Positions 1 through 7,180 of a DNA stretch of 64,000 nt are shown in pieces. Every line of letters starts with the position of its first letter. The stretch's first letter is position 1. Both the position numbers and the translations under genes were made by a program. The notes beneath the pieces were generated by a model. It was given only the letters and a program-made list of their open reading frames with translations. It was not told where the DNA came from and searched no databases. This DNA is from Thalassolituus alkanivorans (GTDB lineage Bacteria > Pseudomonadota > Gammaproteobacteria > Pseudomonadales > Oceanobacteraceae), in assembly GCF_020447205.1 (NCBI RefSeq), contig NZ_JAJAEL010000037.1:23619-87618 (forward strand), in the 5' to 3' direction.

Positions 1-315
1 GACAGCCAGGGGTTCTGGTTTTTCACGCACCAGCCGCTTTCTGGGTTTGATGCGTAAATTCAGTTCTAGCTCACGATATATCCGGTAGACCCGTTTGTGG
101 TTCCATGAAAAGCCCTTTACGTTGCGCAAATGCAGGTAACACAGACCAAAACCCCAGTTCTTTTGGTTATGCGTGAGGCGGATCAGCCAGTCGGCAATTT
201 CAACATTCTCGTCGCTCAGTTTCGCCTGGTAGCGATAGCAAGTTTCGCTGATGCTGAAGATCCAGCAAGCCAGACGGATGCTAATCCCATTTTCAGCAAC
301 AGCTTTCTGCGCCAT
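1..315 (-). CDS. IS3-family transposase OrfB, N-terminal part (runs off window)
   Basis: Reading the minus strand from the ATG at 313-315 gives MAQKAVAENGISIRLAC and so on for 105 residues to the window edge with no stop. The segment is the OrfB N-terminal HTH-type region (RLACWIFSISETCYRYQ, NWGFGLCYLHLRN, NHKRVYRIYRELELNLR) that precedes the DDE integrase core; the core itself is outside the window. In the same frame the sequence extends upstream to the A7 slippery run at 343-349, so the active protein is probably made as an OrfAB fusion by -1 frameshifting rather than from this ATG. Confidence 0.88.
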   Translation of the reverse strand, partial: MAQKAVAENGISIRLACWIFSISETCYRYQAKLSDENVEIADWLIRLTHNQKNWGFGLCYLHLRNVKGFSWNHKRVYRIYRELELNLRIKPRKRLVREKPEPLAV

Positions 316-335
316 CTCTCGACGACGAGACGGCT

Positions 336-602
336 TTACCACTTTTTTTCGATGGCTTCCTTGAGGATGTCAGCTTTCAGCCGTTCCTCCGCATACATCT
401 TCTTCAGACGCCGGTTTTCCTCTTCCAGCTCCTTCAGACGAGCCATCATGGAGGCATCCATACCGCCAAACTTTGCACGCCATTTATAAAAAGTCGCGCT
501 ACTGATTCCGTGCTCACGGCACAGTTCTGGCACCGGAATGCCATTTTCAGCTTGCTTGAGGACTGACAGGATTTGGCTGTCGGAAAAACGTGATTTCTTC
601 AT
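336..602 (-). CDS. IS3-family transposase OrfA (HTH protein)
   Basis: This 88-residue protein is a typical IS3 OrfA. An N-terminal helix-turn-helix (SDSQILSVLKQAENG, then ELCREHGISSATFYKWRAK) binds the element ends. A leucine-zipper-like heptad stretch follows (LKELEEENRRLKKMYAEER). The reading frame ends just after a run of seven A residues on the coding strand (343-349), and the -1 frame continues without interruption into OrfB. This is the classic programmed -1 frameshift that makes the OrfAB transposase. The length is normal and the gene looks intact. Confidence 0.93.
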   Translation of the reverse strand: MKKSRFSDSQILSVLKQAENGIPVPELCREHGISSATFYKWRAKFGGMDASMMARLKELEEENRRLKKMYAEERLKADILKEAIEKKW

Positions 603-650
603 TGCAGAATCTCCCTGCGTGTAGCTTACGGAAAATTCTACTTTTGATCA

Positions 651-856
651 CCGTTGTTTTCTGGGGGGATTACCGGTTGGCACGTTCGAGTGATTTGGTG
701 GCGGACTCCCTGGATATGCTGGCCGATGTGCTGGCGTATTCCGTGAGTCTGTACGCTGTTGTTGGTAGAGGGCTTGCTGAGAAAGAAAAAGCGGCCTTGC
801 TTAACGGTAGCCTGCAACTGTTGTTGGGCGTCAGCGCTTTCCTGCAGACGAAGTAG
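651..856 (+). pseudogene. Fragment of a CDF-family cation efflux transporter
   Basis: The frame from 653 to the TAG at 854-856 encodes ARSSDLVADSLDMLADVL and AYSVSLYAVVGRGLAEKEKA. This matches the early transmembrane region of cation-diffusion-facilitator transporters, where a metal-site aspartate pair lies in an S-L-D-M-L-A-D motif. It has no start of its own because the IS3 element ends immediately upstream. It stops after about 67 codons, far short of the usual 200-300 residues, and its end overlaps the 3' end of the convergent DUF1622 gene. I infer a dead metal-efflux gene broken by the IS and by a later deletion. Confidence 0.7.
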
Positions 857-1238
857 TGCGTCCGGAATCTTCTCGTTCCGACTCCGGTGGGCCTGATTCA
901 TCTTTATTGCGTCCGGGAACGGAGCAAAATGCGTGTCGCAATTCATACGCAATACTCAGACTCAGTACAGTTCTCACGACAATCACCAAGCCCAACAAAG
1001 CAATGCCCTCCAGCGTGGGGGTATGCAACGTGGCAAGAATGTCCGCCGCAACGAGAAATTCCAACGCCAATACCAGACGTTGACCGAATTGCAGTCGGAG
1101 TGGTTCGATATCTTCCCGTAGCCCTTTATTGAACCAAGTGCGTACAAGATCAAATGATGACAGTGCTGCAGCACAGGCAATAATCAAGCCGCCAATCCCT
1201 TCCAGGATCAACATGGCAAGATGTAGCAACGTTTCCAT
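831..1238 (-). CDS. DUF1622 family membrane protein
   Basis: The 135-residue product has about three hydrophobic helices: METLLHLAMLILEGIGGLII at the start, LVLALEFLVAADILATL in the middle, and ALLGLVIVVRTVLSLSIAYEL. A charged, probably cytoplasmic tail rich in E, S and R follows. The layout and the LEFLVAADIL / RTVLSLSIAYEL motifs match DUF1622, a family of unknown function. The start codon is ATG at 1236-1238, preceded by a GGAGGACGGA-type ribosome site. It lies downstream of the cytochrome operon on the same strand with a 15 bp gap and could be cotranscribed with it. Its 3' end overlaps the CDF fragment by 26 bp. Confidence 0.75.
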   Translation of the reverse strand: METLLHLAMLILEGIGGLIIACAAALSSFDLVRTWFNKGLREDIEPLRLQFGQRLVLALEFLVAADILATLHTPTLEGIALLGLVIVVRTVLSLSIAYELRHAFCSVPGRNKDESGPPESEREDSGRTTSSAGKR

Positions 1239-1253
1239 TCCGTCCTCCGGATG

Positions 1254-2018
1254 TTAGTGATGTTTGTACCAACCGACGTTCTTGATGTCATTCCAACTGT
1301 TGGTTTTATGGCAGAGAAAGCATTGAGAGACGTCGGCGTGCATCACACCCGATACTTTCATAGACACCATCTTGAAATGTTCCATGTAATGACTCGGCGG
1401 GGCTTGATGACATTGCGCGCACTCTGTCGACGTCGCTGCCGGATGTTGGAACTCGGGTACGGTCCATGCGGCGGTTGAGTGGCAGATGACGCAGTCGGCG
1501 CCAAAGAGGTTGCGATGCGGCTCTTCGTTGCTGTGGCAGTTGGCGCAGTCTAAAGGGGTTTCGAGCACGGATATTCCTTTATGCGGTGCTGCCAGATTTC
1601 CGATCCGCTCGTGCTCTTTGGGTGGCAAACGCTGTCGGCCAATTTTGGCCAGCACCTTATGATCCATTTTTATTGGGCGCTGATTATTCCCCAGATGCTC
1701 TACATGGCAACTGCTACAACTACCGATATCTGCGTGAAAAGCGGTGGACTGTGTCCCCAGCAAGGCCTTATTGTTGGCGTGGCAGACGATACAATTGTTT
1801 GCCTCTACACCTTTGACTGACGTATGACAAGCAGCGCAGTCGTGCTCGAGGAAAGCATGACCACCCGTCAGCGGACCGGGGTTTGCCATGCGTTGCCAGG
1901 TTATTTTATCAAGTAGGCCCGAGGCCTTGCCGCCAGGATGCGCACCACCGTAATAGACCCACATTGACAGGGCACCCATGACAACTAGCGCGACTAAAAA
2001 ATGTGGCCAAAGCTTCAT
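1254..2018 (-). CDS. Membrane-anchored heptaheme cytochrome c
   Basis: The product is about 254 residues when started at the ATG at 2016-2018, which overlaps the stop of the upstream gene as ATGA. The longer open frame upstream lies wholly inside that gene and is rejected. An uncleaved signal/anchor helix (MKLWPHFLVALVVMGALSMW) is followed by a periplasmic domain with seven CXXCH heme c motifs: CAACH, CIVCH, CSSCH, CANCH, CVICH, CAQCH, CFLCH. Extra histidines (AFHADIG, MDHKVL, APHKG, FQHPA, MEHFKM, VMHADV) can supply distal ligands, as in cytochrome c3/c7- and NapC/NrfH-like families. It is probably the periplasmic electron acceptor of the operon. The terminal acceptor cannot be read from the sequence. 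Confidence 0.88.
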   Translation of the reverse strand: MKLWPHFLVALVVMGALSMWVYYGGAHPGGKASGLLDKITWQRMANPGPLTGGHAFLEHDCAACHTSVKGVEANNCIVCHANNKALLGTQSTAFHADIGSCSSCHVEHLGNNQRPIKMDHKVLAKIGRQRLPPKEHERIGNLAAPHKGISVLETPLDCANCHSNEEPHRNLFGADCVICHSTAAWTVPEFQHPAATSTECAQCHQAPPSHYMEHFKMVSMKVSGVMHADVSQCFLCHKTNSWNDIKNVGWYKHH

Positions 2019-2773
2019 GTAAACCACCGTAAACCGAAGTAAATACCTGCCCATACATGCAGAGCCAGCAGCAGGTACAGAACAAAAGCAATGGTAATGT
2101 GAAAGCGCAGCCACCACTGGAAGGCGGATTTGAACCATTGGTGCATCTTCACTGCATACTCAATCTCTGCCATGGCATCCACCAGTGCAAGCGCCCGCAT
2201 CGGTGGAGGGCTTTCTTGTCCCAGCTGATTTCTCAGAATCAGCTTATTGGCAATCCAGCGTGTGAAAAGCCCTGTAAATGAACGCAGCATCGCGGCATGT
2301 CCCGGATCTCCGACCAATTCCGCAGCCACTTGGCGGTAACTGATTTCCAGTTGGGTAAGGGTTTCTTTTTTCTCACGGATGGTGTCGGAGAGGCGAGTCA
2401 ACAGGTAGCGACCAACAAACCCGCTGAGGACAACAATCAGGGTCATGACGGTGAGTGCGATACCCAATGCACTATCGAATTTGTGGCTGGAATGGAATAT
2501 GACGAGAATGGGTCCCAGCACACCGGCATAAATATGCCAGGTTAACAATGTTCGCATCGACACGAACCTCGTAACCCACCGGTTCAGGATTTTGATGCGT
2601 TTTACGATGAGGTAGGCCAGCGGAATCAGCATCAGCACCGCTCCCGACACACCAAGCACCCCACCGATAGCACTAACAGGAAAGCGGGGCGAGCGATGGA
2701 AAAGGAATCCCAACCAGAAAGCCAGCAACAGCAGGACAAGTGCTGTGACGATAAACCGTTCGCGTTCTTTCAT
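2015..2773 (-). CDS. Polytopic membrane protein, cytochrome b561/ferric-reductase-like
   Basis: This protein is about 252 residues with at least five transmembrane helices. Histidines sit near helix ends in the pattern of two-heme b proteins: TWHIYAGVLG, VIFHSSHKF, RFHITIAFVL and LLALHVWAG. A soluble loop lies between helices (RLSDTIREKKETLTQLEISY onward). The preferred start is ATG at 2771-2773 (MKERERF), which overlaps the preceding stop as ATGA. An ATG seven codons earlier is possible but less well placed. It lies between a flavin/iron-sulfur reductase and a multiheme cytochrome c, so a role in moving electrons from the cytoplasmic to the periplasmic side is likely. Heme binding is inferred from the histidines. 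Confidence 0.78.
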   Translation of the reverse strand: MKERERFIVTALVLLLLAFWLGFLFHRSPRFPVSAIGGVLGVSGAVLMLIPLAYLIVKRIKILNRWVTRFVSMRTLLTWHIYAGVLGPILVIFHSSHKFDSALGIALTVMTLIVVLSGFVGRYLLTRLSDTIREKKETLTQLEISYRQVAAELVGDPGHAAMLRSFTGLFTRWIANKLILRNQLGQESPPPMRALALVDAMAEIEYAVKMHQWFKSAFQWWLRFHITIAFVLYLLLALHVWAGIYFGLRWFT

Positions 2774-4668
2774 GCCTTTACCGAAATGTCGCAATTGGCT
2801 TTGGCTTGGCAGGCCAATATTAGGTTTTTTTCCTTATCCCCCGGCTCCAGGCCGTCTTCAACGTCCATGCTAACTTCACCAGCAAGTAGCTCTACCCGGC
2901 AAACCCCACATATGCCGGCGCGGCAGGAGTAATCGATGTCCACGCCCAATTCTTCAGCCACATCGAGCACAACTTTATCAGGAGGAAGGGGTCCCGCTCT
3001 GTCCGAATCCGTGAAGGTAACCGTGGGAAGCCCAGGCTTGGGAGAACTGGGGCCTGCGGTCTTCTGATCAGCGCTCGGCAAGCGTTCCTGTTTGCCAAGA
3101 GCTGGACCGAATGCCTCTGTTTTAATGCGGTCTTTAGGTATGCCAAGTTCTGAGAGAATCTGCTTCGTCGCCTCCATCATTGGGACAGGACCGCAAATAT
3201 GGATATAGCGTGACGGCAAATCCGGGATTGACTCGGCCAGCAACTCTTTGGTGATGCGCCCCTGAGGGCCAGCCCATTTTTCCGCCCCGCTTTGCGATAC
3301 TGTAATGACCACCTGAAGATTGGTGTGACGGCGCCTCAAATACTCCAGTTCTTCTCGAAAAATGATGTCCTCTGGTGCACGGCAACCATAAACCAGGAAA
3401 ATGTCACCTTCCCAACTACGATCCAGAAGATAGCGCAATACACTCATAAGTGGGGTGATGCCAACACCTCCGGCGATCAGAACAATGCATTTGCATTCCC
3501 GGCCTGTGAAAACAAACGAACCGGCCGGTCCCGAGAGATCCAGCAAGCTACCTTCGTGGATCTCGGAATGGAGATAACCGGACACCACACCCTCAGGCGC
3601 ATGTTTGACAGTGATTTCGATGTAATCCCGTTGTGTCGGCGAAGAGGCGATCGTATAGCCACGGCGAACAGTTGCTTCACCGTGTGGCACTGTGACTGTG
3701 ATGAATTGCCCGGGCAGGTAATCGAAAGGCAGCATCCCTCCGACCGGATTCACGAGCCGGAACGTTTTGACGTCGCCGGTCTCCTGGAAAATACGATTGA
3801 CGCGCAACTGACCAGACCAGTGTCGTCCAGGCGCGGAAGTCTCAGCAGACCGAGGAAGTCGGGTTGGCGGCGGCAGGGGTGAAGACTGCTGCGTTGGCAC
3901 TGCTAAACTGCTCAGGAGCTGCGAAGCTCGGCGCATCTTGAGTATGTACAACCAAAAGAAACTGGCGATGAGTGCCGCCGAGCTGAGCATGATCCAGAAA
4001 TGGAACCAGGTCATACCCATGACCCCCGTGTTTGCAACAGGCGGGTTTGGCAAAGGCAGTTCCATTTCGCGCCGGAACCAGTCCAGCGCAACGGTCTGCG
4101 GATCGTCGGTGCCGAGCAACACCTGATGAGCCGCCAGCCCACTCTCGAATTGGGCCATACCTTCATGCAGCAGGCTCACGGCCTGTTGCATCAGTTCATA
4201 ATCATTGGAGGATGCAGAATCGGCGAGGCGGGTGAGCCCGTCGGTCATCAGTGCCGTGCCACTGGCCATACGTTCATGGGCAGCGGCTTCCACCTCCGCC
4301 CGTTTTTCGGGCGGAAGATCAGACAACGTCATGAGTGATGGATAAATCTCTTTCGGGGGAGGTACACCCATTTGGCGCATCATCTCACCCATGCCTTCCA
4401 TCATGCCGGTACTTTTTCCGACAACCGGAGAAGCTAGTGTGGGTTGTGGTGGTGGGGCCGCTACGTCTGGGTGATGAGCTTGATGATCCTCCGGGGAGAC
4501 CTGAGCCTGAATGGGGCCGGACAAAAAAACAGTTGCTACGACCAGGTATATCGCCGCCCGCTGTAATAGTTCGGAAAAGCGTTGGAGCGCGGCCAAAGGT
4601 AACCACCTATTCAGGTTTAGAGAGCTGGATACTTCCCAATATGACGTATGTTTTTTGCAATAAGCCAT
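2770..4668 (-). CDS. Membrane-tethered FAD/NAD(P)H reductase with C-terminal [2Fe-2S] ferredoxin
   Basis: The 632-residue protein is modular. Residues 33-54 form a signal/anchor helix. Residues 55-220 form an exported helical region with His/Met-rich stretches (DHQAHHPD, GMMEGMGEMMRQMG). Residues 221-243 are transmembrane. Residues 285-500 are a ferredoxin-NADP reductase module with the FAD motif RRGYTIASSP (336-344), the nucleotide motif AGGVGITPL and CGPVPMM. Residues 548-632 are a plant-type ferredoxin with C582, C587, C590 and C620. It should oxidise NAD(P)H in the cytoplasm and pass electrons through FAD and [2Fe-2S] to the next membrane protein. It is the first gene of a three-gene operon with ATGA overlaps. 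The start is uncertain because the ribosome site is weak. Fusion of a periplasmic domain to such a reductase is unusual. Confidence 0.88.
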   Translation of the reverse strand: MAYCKKHTSYWEVSSSLNLNRWLPLAALQRFSELLQRAAIYLVVATVFLSGPIQAQVSPEDHQAHHPDVAAPPPQPTLASPVVGKSTGMMEGMGEMMRQMGVPPPKEIYPSLMTLSDLPPEKRAEVEAAAHERMASGTALMTDGLTRLADSASSNDYELMQQAVSLLHEGMAQFESGLAAHQVLLGTDDPQTVALDWFRREMELPLPNPPVANTGVMGMTWFHFWIMLSSAALIASFFWLYILKMRRASQLLSSLAVPTQQSSPLPPPTRLPRSAETSAPGRHWSGQLRVNRIFQETGDVKTFRLVNPVGGMLPFDYLPGQFITVTVPHGEATVRRGYTIASSPTQRDYIEITVKHAPEGVVSGYLHSEIHEGSLLDLSGPAGSFVFTGRECKCIVLIAGGVGITPLMSVLRYLLDRSWEGDIFLVYGCRAPEDIIFREELEYLRRRHTNLQVVITVSQSGAEKWAGPQGRITKELLAESIPDLPSRYIHICGPVPMMEATKQILSELGIPKDRIKTEAFGPALGKQERLPSADQKTAGPSSPKPGLPTVTFTDSDRAGPLPPDKVVLDVAEELGVDIDYSCRAGICGVCRVELLAGEVSMDVEDGLEPGDKEKNLILACQAKANCDISVKA

Positions 4669-4750
4669 GAGGTTTGGGTTCCGGCTTCAGTAAACGTTAT
4701 ATAGCGATGATGATATTACTGGTCGGTTTGCGAGCTCGGGCAGTAATGTA

Positions 4751-4786
4751 AACTGCCTTTCCGGTAGCGTGCAGGCAAAGGCAGTT
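4751..4786. other. Perfect 10-bp inverted repeat (hairpin)
   Basis: AACTGCCTTT at 4751-4760 is repeated inverted as AAAGGCAGTT at 4777-4786. It lies between the 124-residue exported protein gene and the reductase gene, both on the minus strand. On the minus strand no T-run follows, so it is not a standard terminator in the direction of the genes. On the plus strand a T6 run follows after five bases. It may limit read-through or stabilise the upstream transcript. Confidence 0.45.
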
Positions 4787-4809
4787 AGCATTTTTTCTTA
4801 AGCAATTAC

Positions 4810-5184
4810 TTACTGCTTGGCGGATTTTTCATGCAACTCAGCCAAGGCATCGTACTCTTCGGCTACAGATTGCTGAAGCTTGATGACACGTTCACAATGT
4901 TTTTGTGTGGATTTTCCGGCATCCATACCCTTCATTTGAGCGTGACTATGGCGATATTTGCCTTTCATTTTCTCATGCAGACTGGCCTCTTCTCGCGCCT
5001 CACCGGCCTTTTTTCGGTAATAGTCGGCAATCGCCTTATGATCTTCTGGCTTGTCAGCCATGCTGTTCAGCAGTTCCATGATAGGTTCTTCGGCAGGTTG
5101 AGTTTGCGCCTGAGCCTGAGTCTGGAAAGAAATTACCAGAGCTGTTGCCACAATCAGATTGAAAAACAATTTAGAAAATTTCAT
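4810..5184 (-). CDS. Small exported helical protein, unknown function (metal island)
   Basis: The start is taken at the ATG at 5182-5184, preceded by a GGAGAT ribosome site. An in-frame ATG 25 codons upstream has no such support. The 124-residue product begins with a clear Sec signal peptide (MKFSKLFFNLIVATALVISF, cleavage after QTQAQAQ). The mature part is strongly helical and charged, with coiled-coil character (DYYRKKAGEAREEASLHEKM, VIKLQQSVAEEYDALAELHE). Scattered His and Met plus a single Cys (GKYRHSHAQMKGMD, QKHCERV) could touch metal. I do not recognise a named family. The setting next to Met/His-rich proteins and DUF411 suggests a periplasmic stress role. Confidence 0.75.
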   Translation of the reverse strand: MKFSKLFFNLIVATALVISFQTQAQAQTQPAEEPIMELLNSMADKPEDHKAIADYYRKKAGEAREEASLHEKMKGKYRHSHAQMKGMDAGKSTQKHCERVIKLQQSVAEEYDALAELHEKSAKQ

Positions 5185-5332
5185 ATGTTTATCTCCGTTT
5201 TGATGAAAAATTACGCTGGATAACCCGGCATGTAAAAAACCTGTTTCTATTGAGTGCAATGACAGTTATGTACCTGCTTTACTTTTGCGCTTGTTGCCTT
5301 CGCGCAAATGTCAGCGAAGTGAGCAAGGAGGC

Positions 5333-5749
5333 TTACATATGGCCACCAGACATACCCATACCACCTTTCATCTGACCCATCATTTGTTCCATCATTTTAT
5401 GCATCATGTCCATGCGATCACTCATCATGTCCATACGTTTTTCCGCGTTCATTGTGTCTTTTTGAGAATCATTTTTCATATTCTCACTCATCATCTGCAT
5501 GCCGTGCTCCATGGCTGTCATGTGCTCCTGCATAAGCTTTTCGCGGATTTCAGGATTCTGTTCTGATCGGATGCGCTCCATTAGACCTTTCATTTTTTCC
5601 ATTTGGGACTGCAGGTCGGGCATTTGAGTGGGCTGCGTCGTCATGCCACCTGCCTGCGTATCGGGCTTACTGGGGGTATGTCCGCTTTGGGAAAAGGCCG
5701 GCATGGCGAAAATAGTTGTTAAAGCTAACGCTGTAATGATCTTATTCAT
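5333..5749 (-). CDS. Exported methionine/histidine-rich protein, probable copper-binding
   Basis: The ATG at 5747-5749 follows a GGAGACATC ribosome site and begins a signal peptide (MNKIITALALTTIFAMPAFS). The mature protein (about 120 residues) is helical and extremely Met-rich, with repeated MxxM and MxxxM spacing (EHMTAMEHGMQMMSENMKND, RMDMMSDRMDMMHKMMEQMM) and a GGMGMSGGHM C-terminus. Such methionine ladders bind Cu(I) or Ag(I) in periplasmic copper-handling proteins, and that is the likely role here. No CXXC or classical CusF/CopC motif is present, so the family stays unnamed. Confidence 0.78.
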   Translation of the reverse strand: MNKIITALALTTIFAMPAFSQSGHTPSKPDTQAGGMTTQPTQMPDLQSQMEKMKGLMERIRSEQNPEIREKLMQEHMTAMEHGMQMMSENMKNDSQKDTMNAEKRMDMMSDRMDMMHKMMEQMMGQMKGGMGMSGGHM

Positions 5750-5972
5750 TGATGTCTCCAAAATTGCGTTGTAAACCAACCTAATTGATAGCTGTAAATG
5801 ATCCGCCGCAGATTAATCAATTCGAGCCAGGGCCAAGTTGATTTGATACAAGCTTTTCGCCAGTAAAATGCGATTTTGATTTGCAGGCCGCTGGCTCAGT
5901 TACAGAATAAGAGGGACTCGCGCCTCTGCGGATGCCACTAACAACCGGGCGATATGCATTATATCTCGTCCG

Positions 5973-6326
5973 CTATTTTTGAAGCTCTACGATGTCATTT
6001 TTTGCAATGTCACCTTCAATAACACGCGCTTTTGCGAAGTGATCATCAATGATATTTACAATTTTCACCTTGCCTACCGGCACTCGGCGAACGTTCGACG
6101 CCCCTTCTTCAACAACACCTTCTGCAAATACTATCCGGTACGCACTCAACAGCTGCCCAGGTTCGGCACCGTCGCGTTTACCTACACATACCACCACATC
6201 GGACGCCGTAGACTGAACTACCTGGCCTCTCATGATTTGGCCGTGATAGAAGGGGCTATTGGCGCAGCCTGCAAGCCACAGGATGGCTGTTCCAAGCACC
6301 AGGACGCGTAAAAAACGGATTTTCAT
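5973..6326 (-). CDS. Small lipoprotein, unknown function
   Basis: The 117-residue product starts at an ATG with AAAAAGGAGTCCGCT just upstream. It carries a lipoprotein signal ending in the lipobox LAGC (MKIRFLRVLVLGTAILWLAG then Cys21). The mature part is short and beta-rich: SDVVVCVGKRDGAEPGQLLS, RRVPVGKVKIVNIIDDHFAK, EGDIAKNDIVELQK. This resembles the small barrel-like region with a GxxGQ..VYR pattern seen in several outer-membrane lipoproteins of unknown role. It lies in the metal island between the Met-rich protein and DUF411 genes, about 190-220 bp from each, so it probably has its own promoter. Confidence 0.72.
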   Translation of the reverse strand: MKIRFLRVLVLGTAILWLAGCANSPFYHGQIMRGQVVQSTASDVVVCVGKRDGAEPGQLLSAYRIVFAEGVVEEGASNVRRVPVGKVKIVNIIDDHFAKARVIEGDIAKNDIVELQK

Positions 6327-6394
6327 AGCGGACTCCTTTTTGAGTTGTCGCTGATAGGGGGAAGTGCGTGGCTAAAAAGTTTTACCCATTTAGT

Positions 6395-6405
6395 ACCTCC
6401 GAGGT
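6395..6405. promoter_or_regulatory. Short palindrome ACCTC-C-GAGGT, possible operator
   Basis: A perfect 5-bp inverted repeat with one central base lies about 70 bp upstream of the lipoprotein gene in a 190-bp intergenic stretch. Metal-responsive MerR-type regulators such as CueR bind longer ACCTT...AAGGT-like dyads, so this is only a loose resemblance. No regulator gene for it is present in the window. Confidence 0.25.
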
Positions 6406-6516
6406 TAGTCGCTTATGTCTGTCACAAACATGACCCCAAGATGACGATGTTGTAATGTTTAAGCCATATTGATGCGTGCAGTCGGCGTGCTTGATGGAGA
6501 ATGGCATTAACTCCTT

Positions 6517-7068
6517 TCATAGTGTTCCTTCTTGATATTGGTGTGTCTGCTGTTCCACACGAGCGAATACCTCGGTGCTGCCATCGTGCTTCAATAACAA
6601 CACCTGATACGGTATGAACTTATCGCCCACTTCCATCCCGGGGCTGCCCACCGGCATGCCGGGCACGCTCAGGCCAATTGCATCGGCAGGAGGATTATCC
6701 AGAAACTGTTGGATGTAGCGGGCCGGAATATGGCCTTCAAACACGTAGCCCCCTGGGGAGACGGCCGTGTGGCAGGAACGCAAATTGGTCGCGATGCCGT
6801 GCTGATCCTTAAAGCGTTCAAGATTCGCCGGATGACGTGTTTCAGTGGTAAAGCCCGCTCTTTCTATGTGACTGATCCACTCCTTGCAACACCCACAGGT
6901 TGGGCTTTTATAGACCGTCAGAAATGTAGTTTCCGTGCTGGCGGTAATCTCCAGACCCCCTCTATCTGGGGAGGAAGGCGCACTCGTCGGATCTGAAGTG
7001 TCACAGCCAGTTAGGAATACCAGAAAAAACAGGCCCATGAGTGAGCCAGCTACGCGTAGTAATGACAT
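6517..7068 (-). CDS. DUF411 family metal-binding lipoprotein
   Basis: The 183-residue protein has a lipoprotein signal (LMGLFFLVFLTGC, Cys22). It then has the thioredoxin-like DUF411 domain with the motif VYKSPTCGCCKEWISHIERA and the conserved region ATNLRSCHTAVSPGGYVFEG HIPA. The CxCC cluster and the later Cys-His pair are the probable metal ligands. DUF411 proteins are found with copper-resistance genes (often called CopG-like), so a periplasmic copper-handling role is likely. The extension after PVGSPGMEVG (to QTHQYQEGTL) is normal for the family. It is transcribed in the same direction as the other island genes. Confidence 0.88.
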   Translation of the reverse strand: MSLLRVAGSLMGLFFLVFLTGCDTSDPTSAPSSPDRGGLEITASTETTFLTVYKSPTCGCCKEWISHIERAGFTTETRHPANLERFKDQHGIATNLRSCHTAVSPGGYVFEGHIPARYIQQFLDNPPADAIGLSVPGMPVGSPGMEVGDKFIPYQVLLLKHDGSTEVFARVEQQTHQYQEGTL

Positions 7069-7180
7069 GATCTTGTCTCCGAATGGATGGGTTCTACCCC
7101 GTTTTCATGGACGGTTTGATAAAGCACTAAATCTCTGATCTTATGCTGCCAGTCTACGTCTCATTCAGATATGAAATGTC

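Larger units (their letters stand above)
1..650 (-). mobile_element. IS3-family insertion sequence, partial (runs off left edge)
   Basis: The element carries the two-frame orfA/orfB arrangement of IS3-family elements of the IS407/IS51 type. Its upstream end is probably near 650, where the minus strand begins TGATCAAAAGTAG about 50 bp before orfA, as expected for a terminal inverted repeat starting with TG. The other end lies outside the window, so the inverted repeats and target duplication cannot be compared. Immediately beyond 650 the sequence becomes a fragment of a cation-efflux gene, which indicates that the insertion disrupted it. The right boundary is inferred. Confidence 0.8.

Noticed and set aside
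130..489. Plus-strand 119-residue open frame
   Set aside because: Antisense to the IS3 orfA and orfB genes, both of which show clear transposase motifs.
3292..3882. A 196-residue plus-strand open frame
   Set aside because: It is antisense to the FAD module of the reductase, which has clear motifs in the opposite frame.
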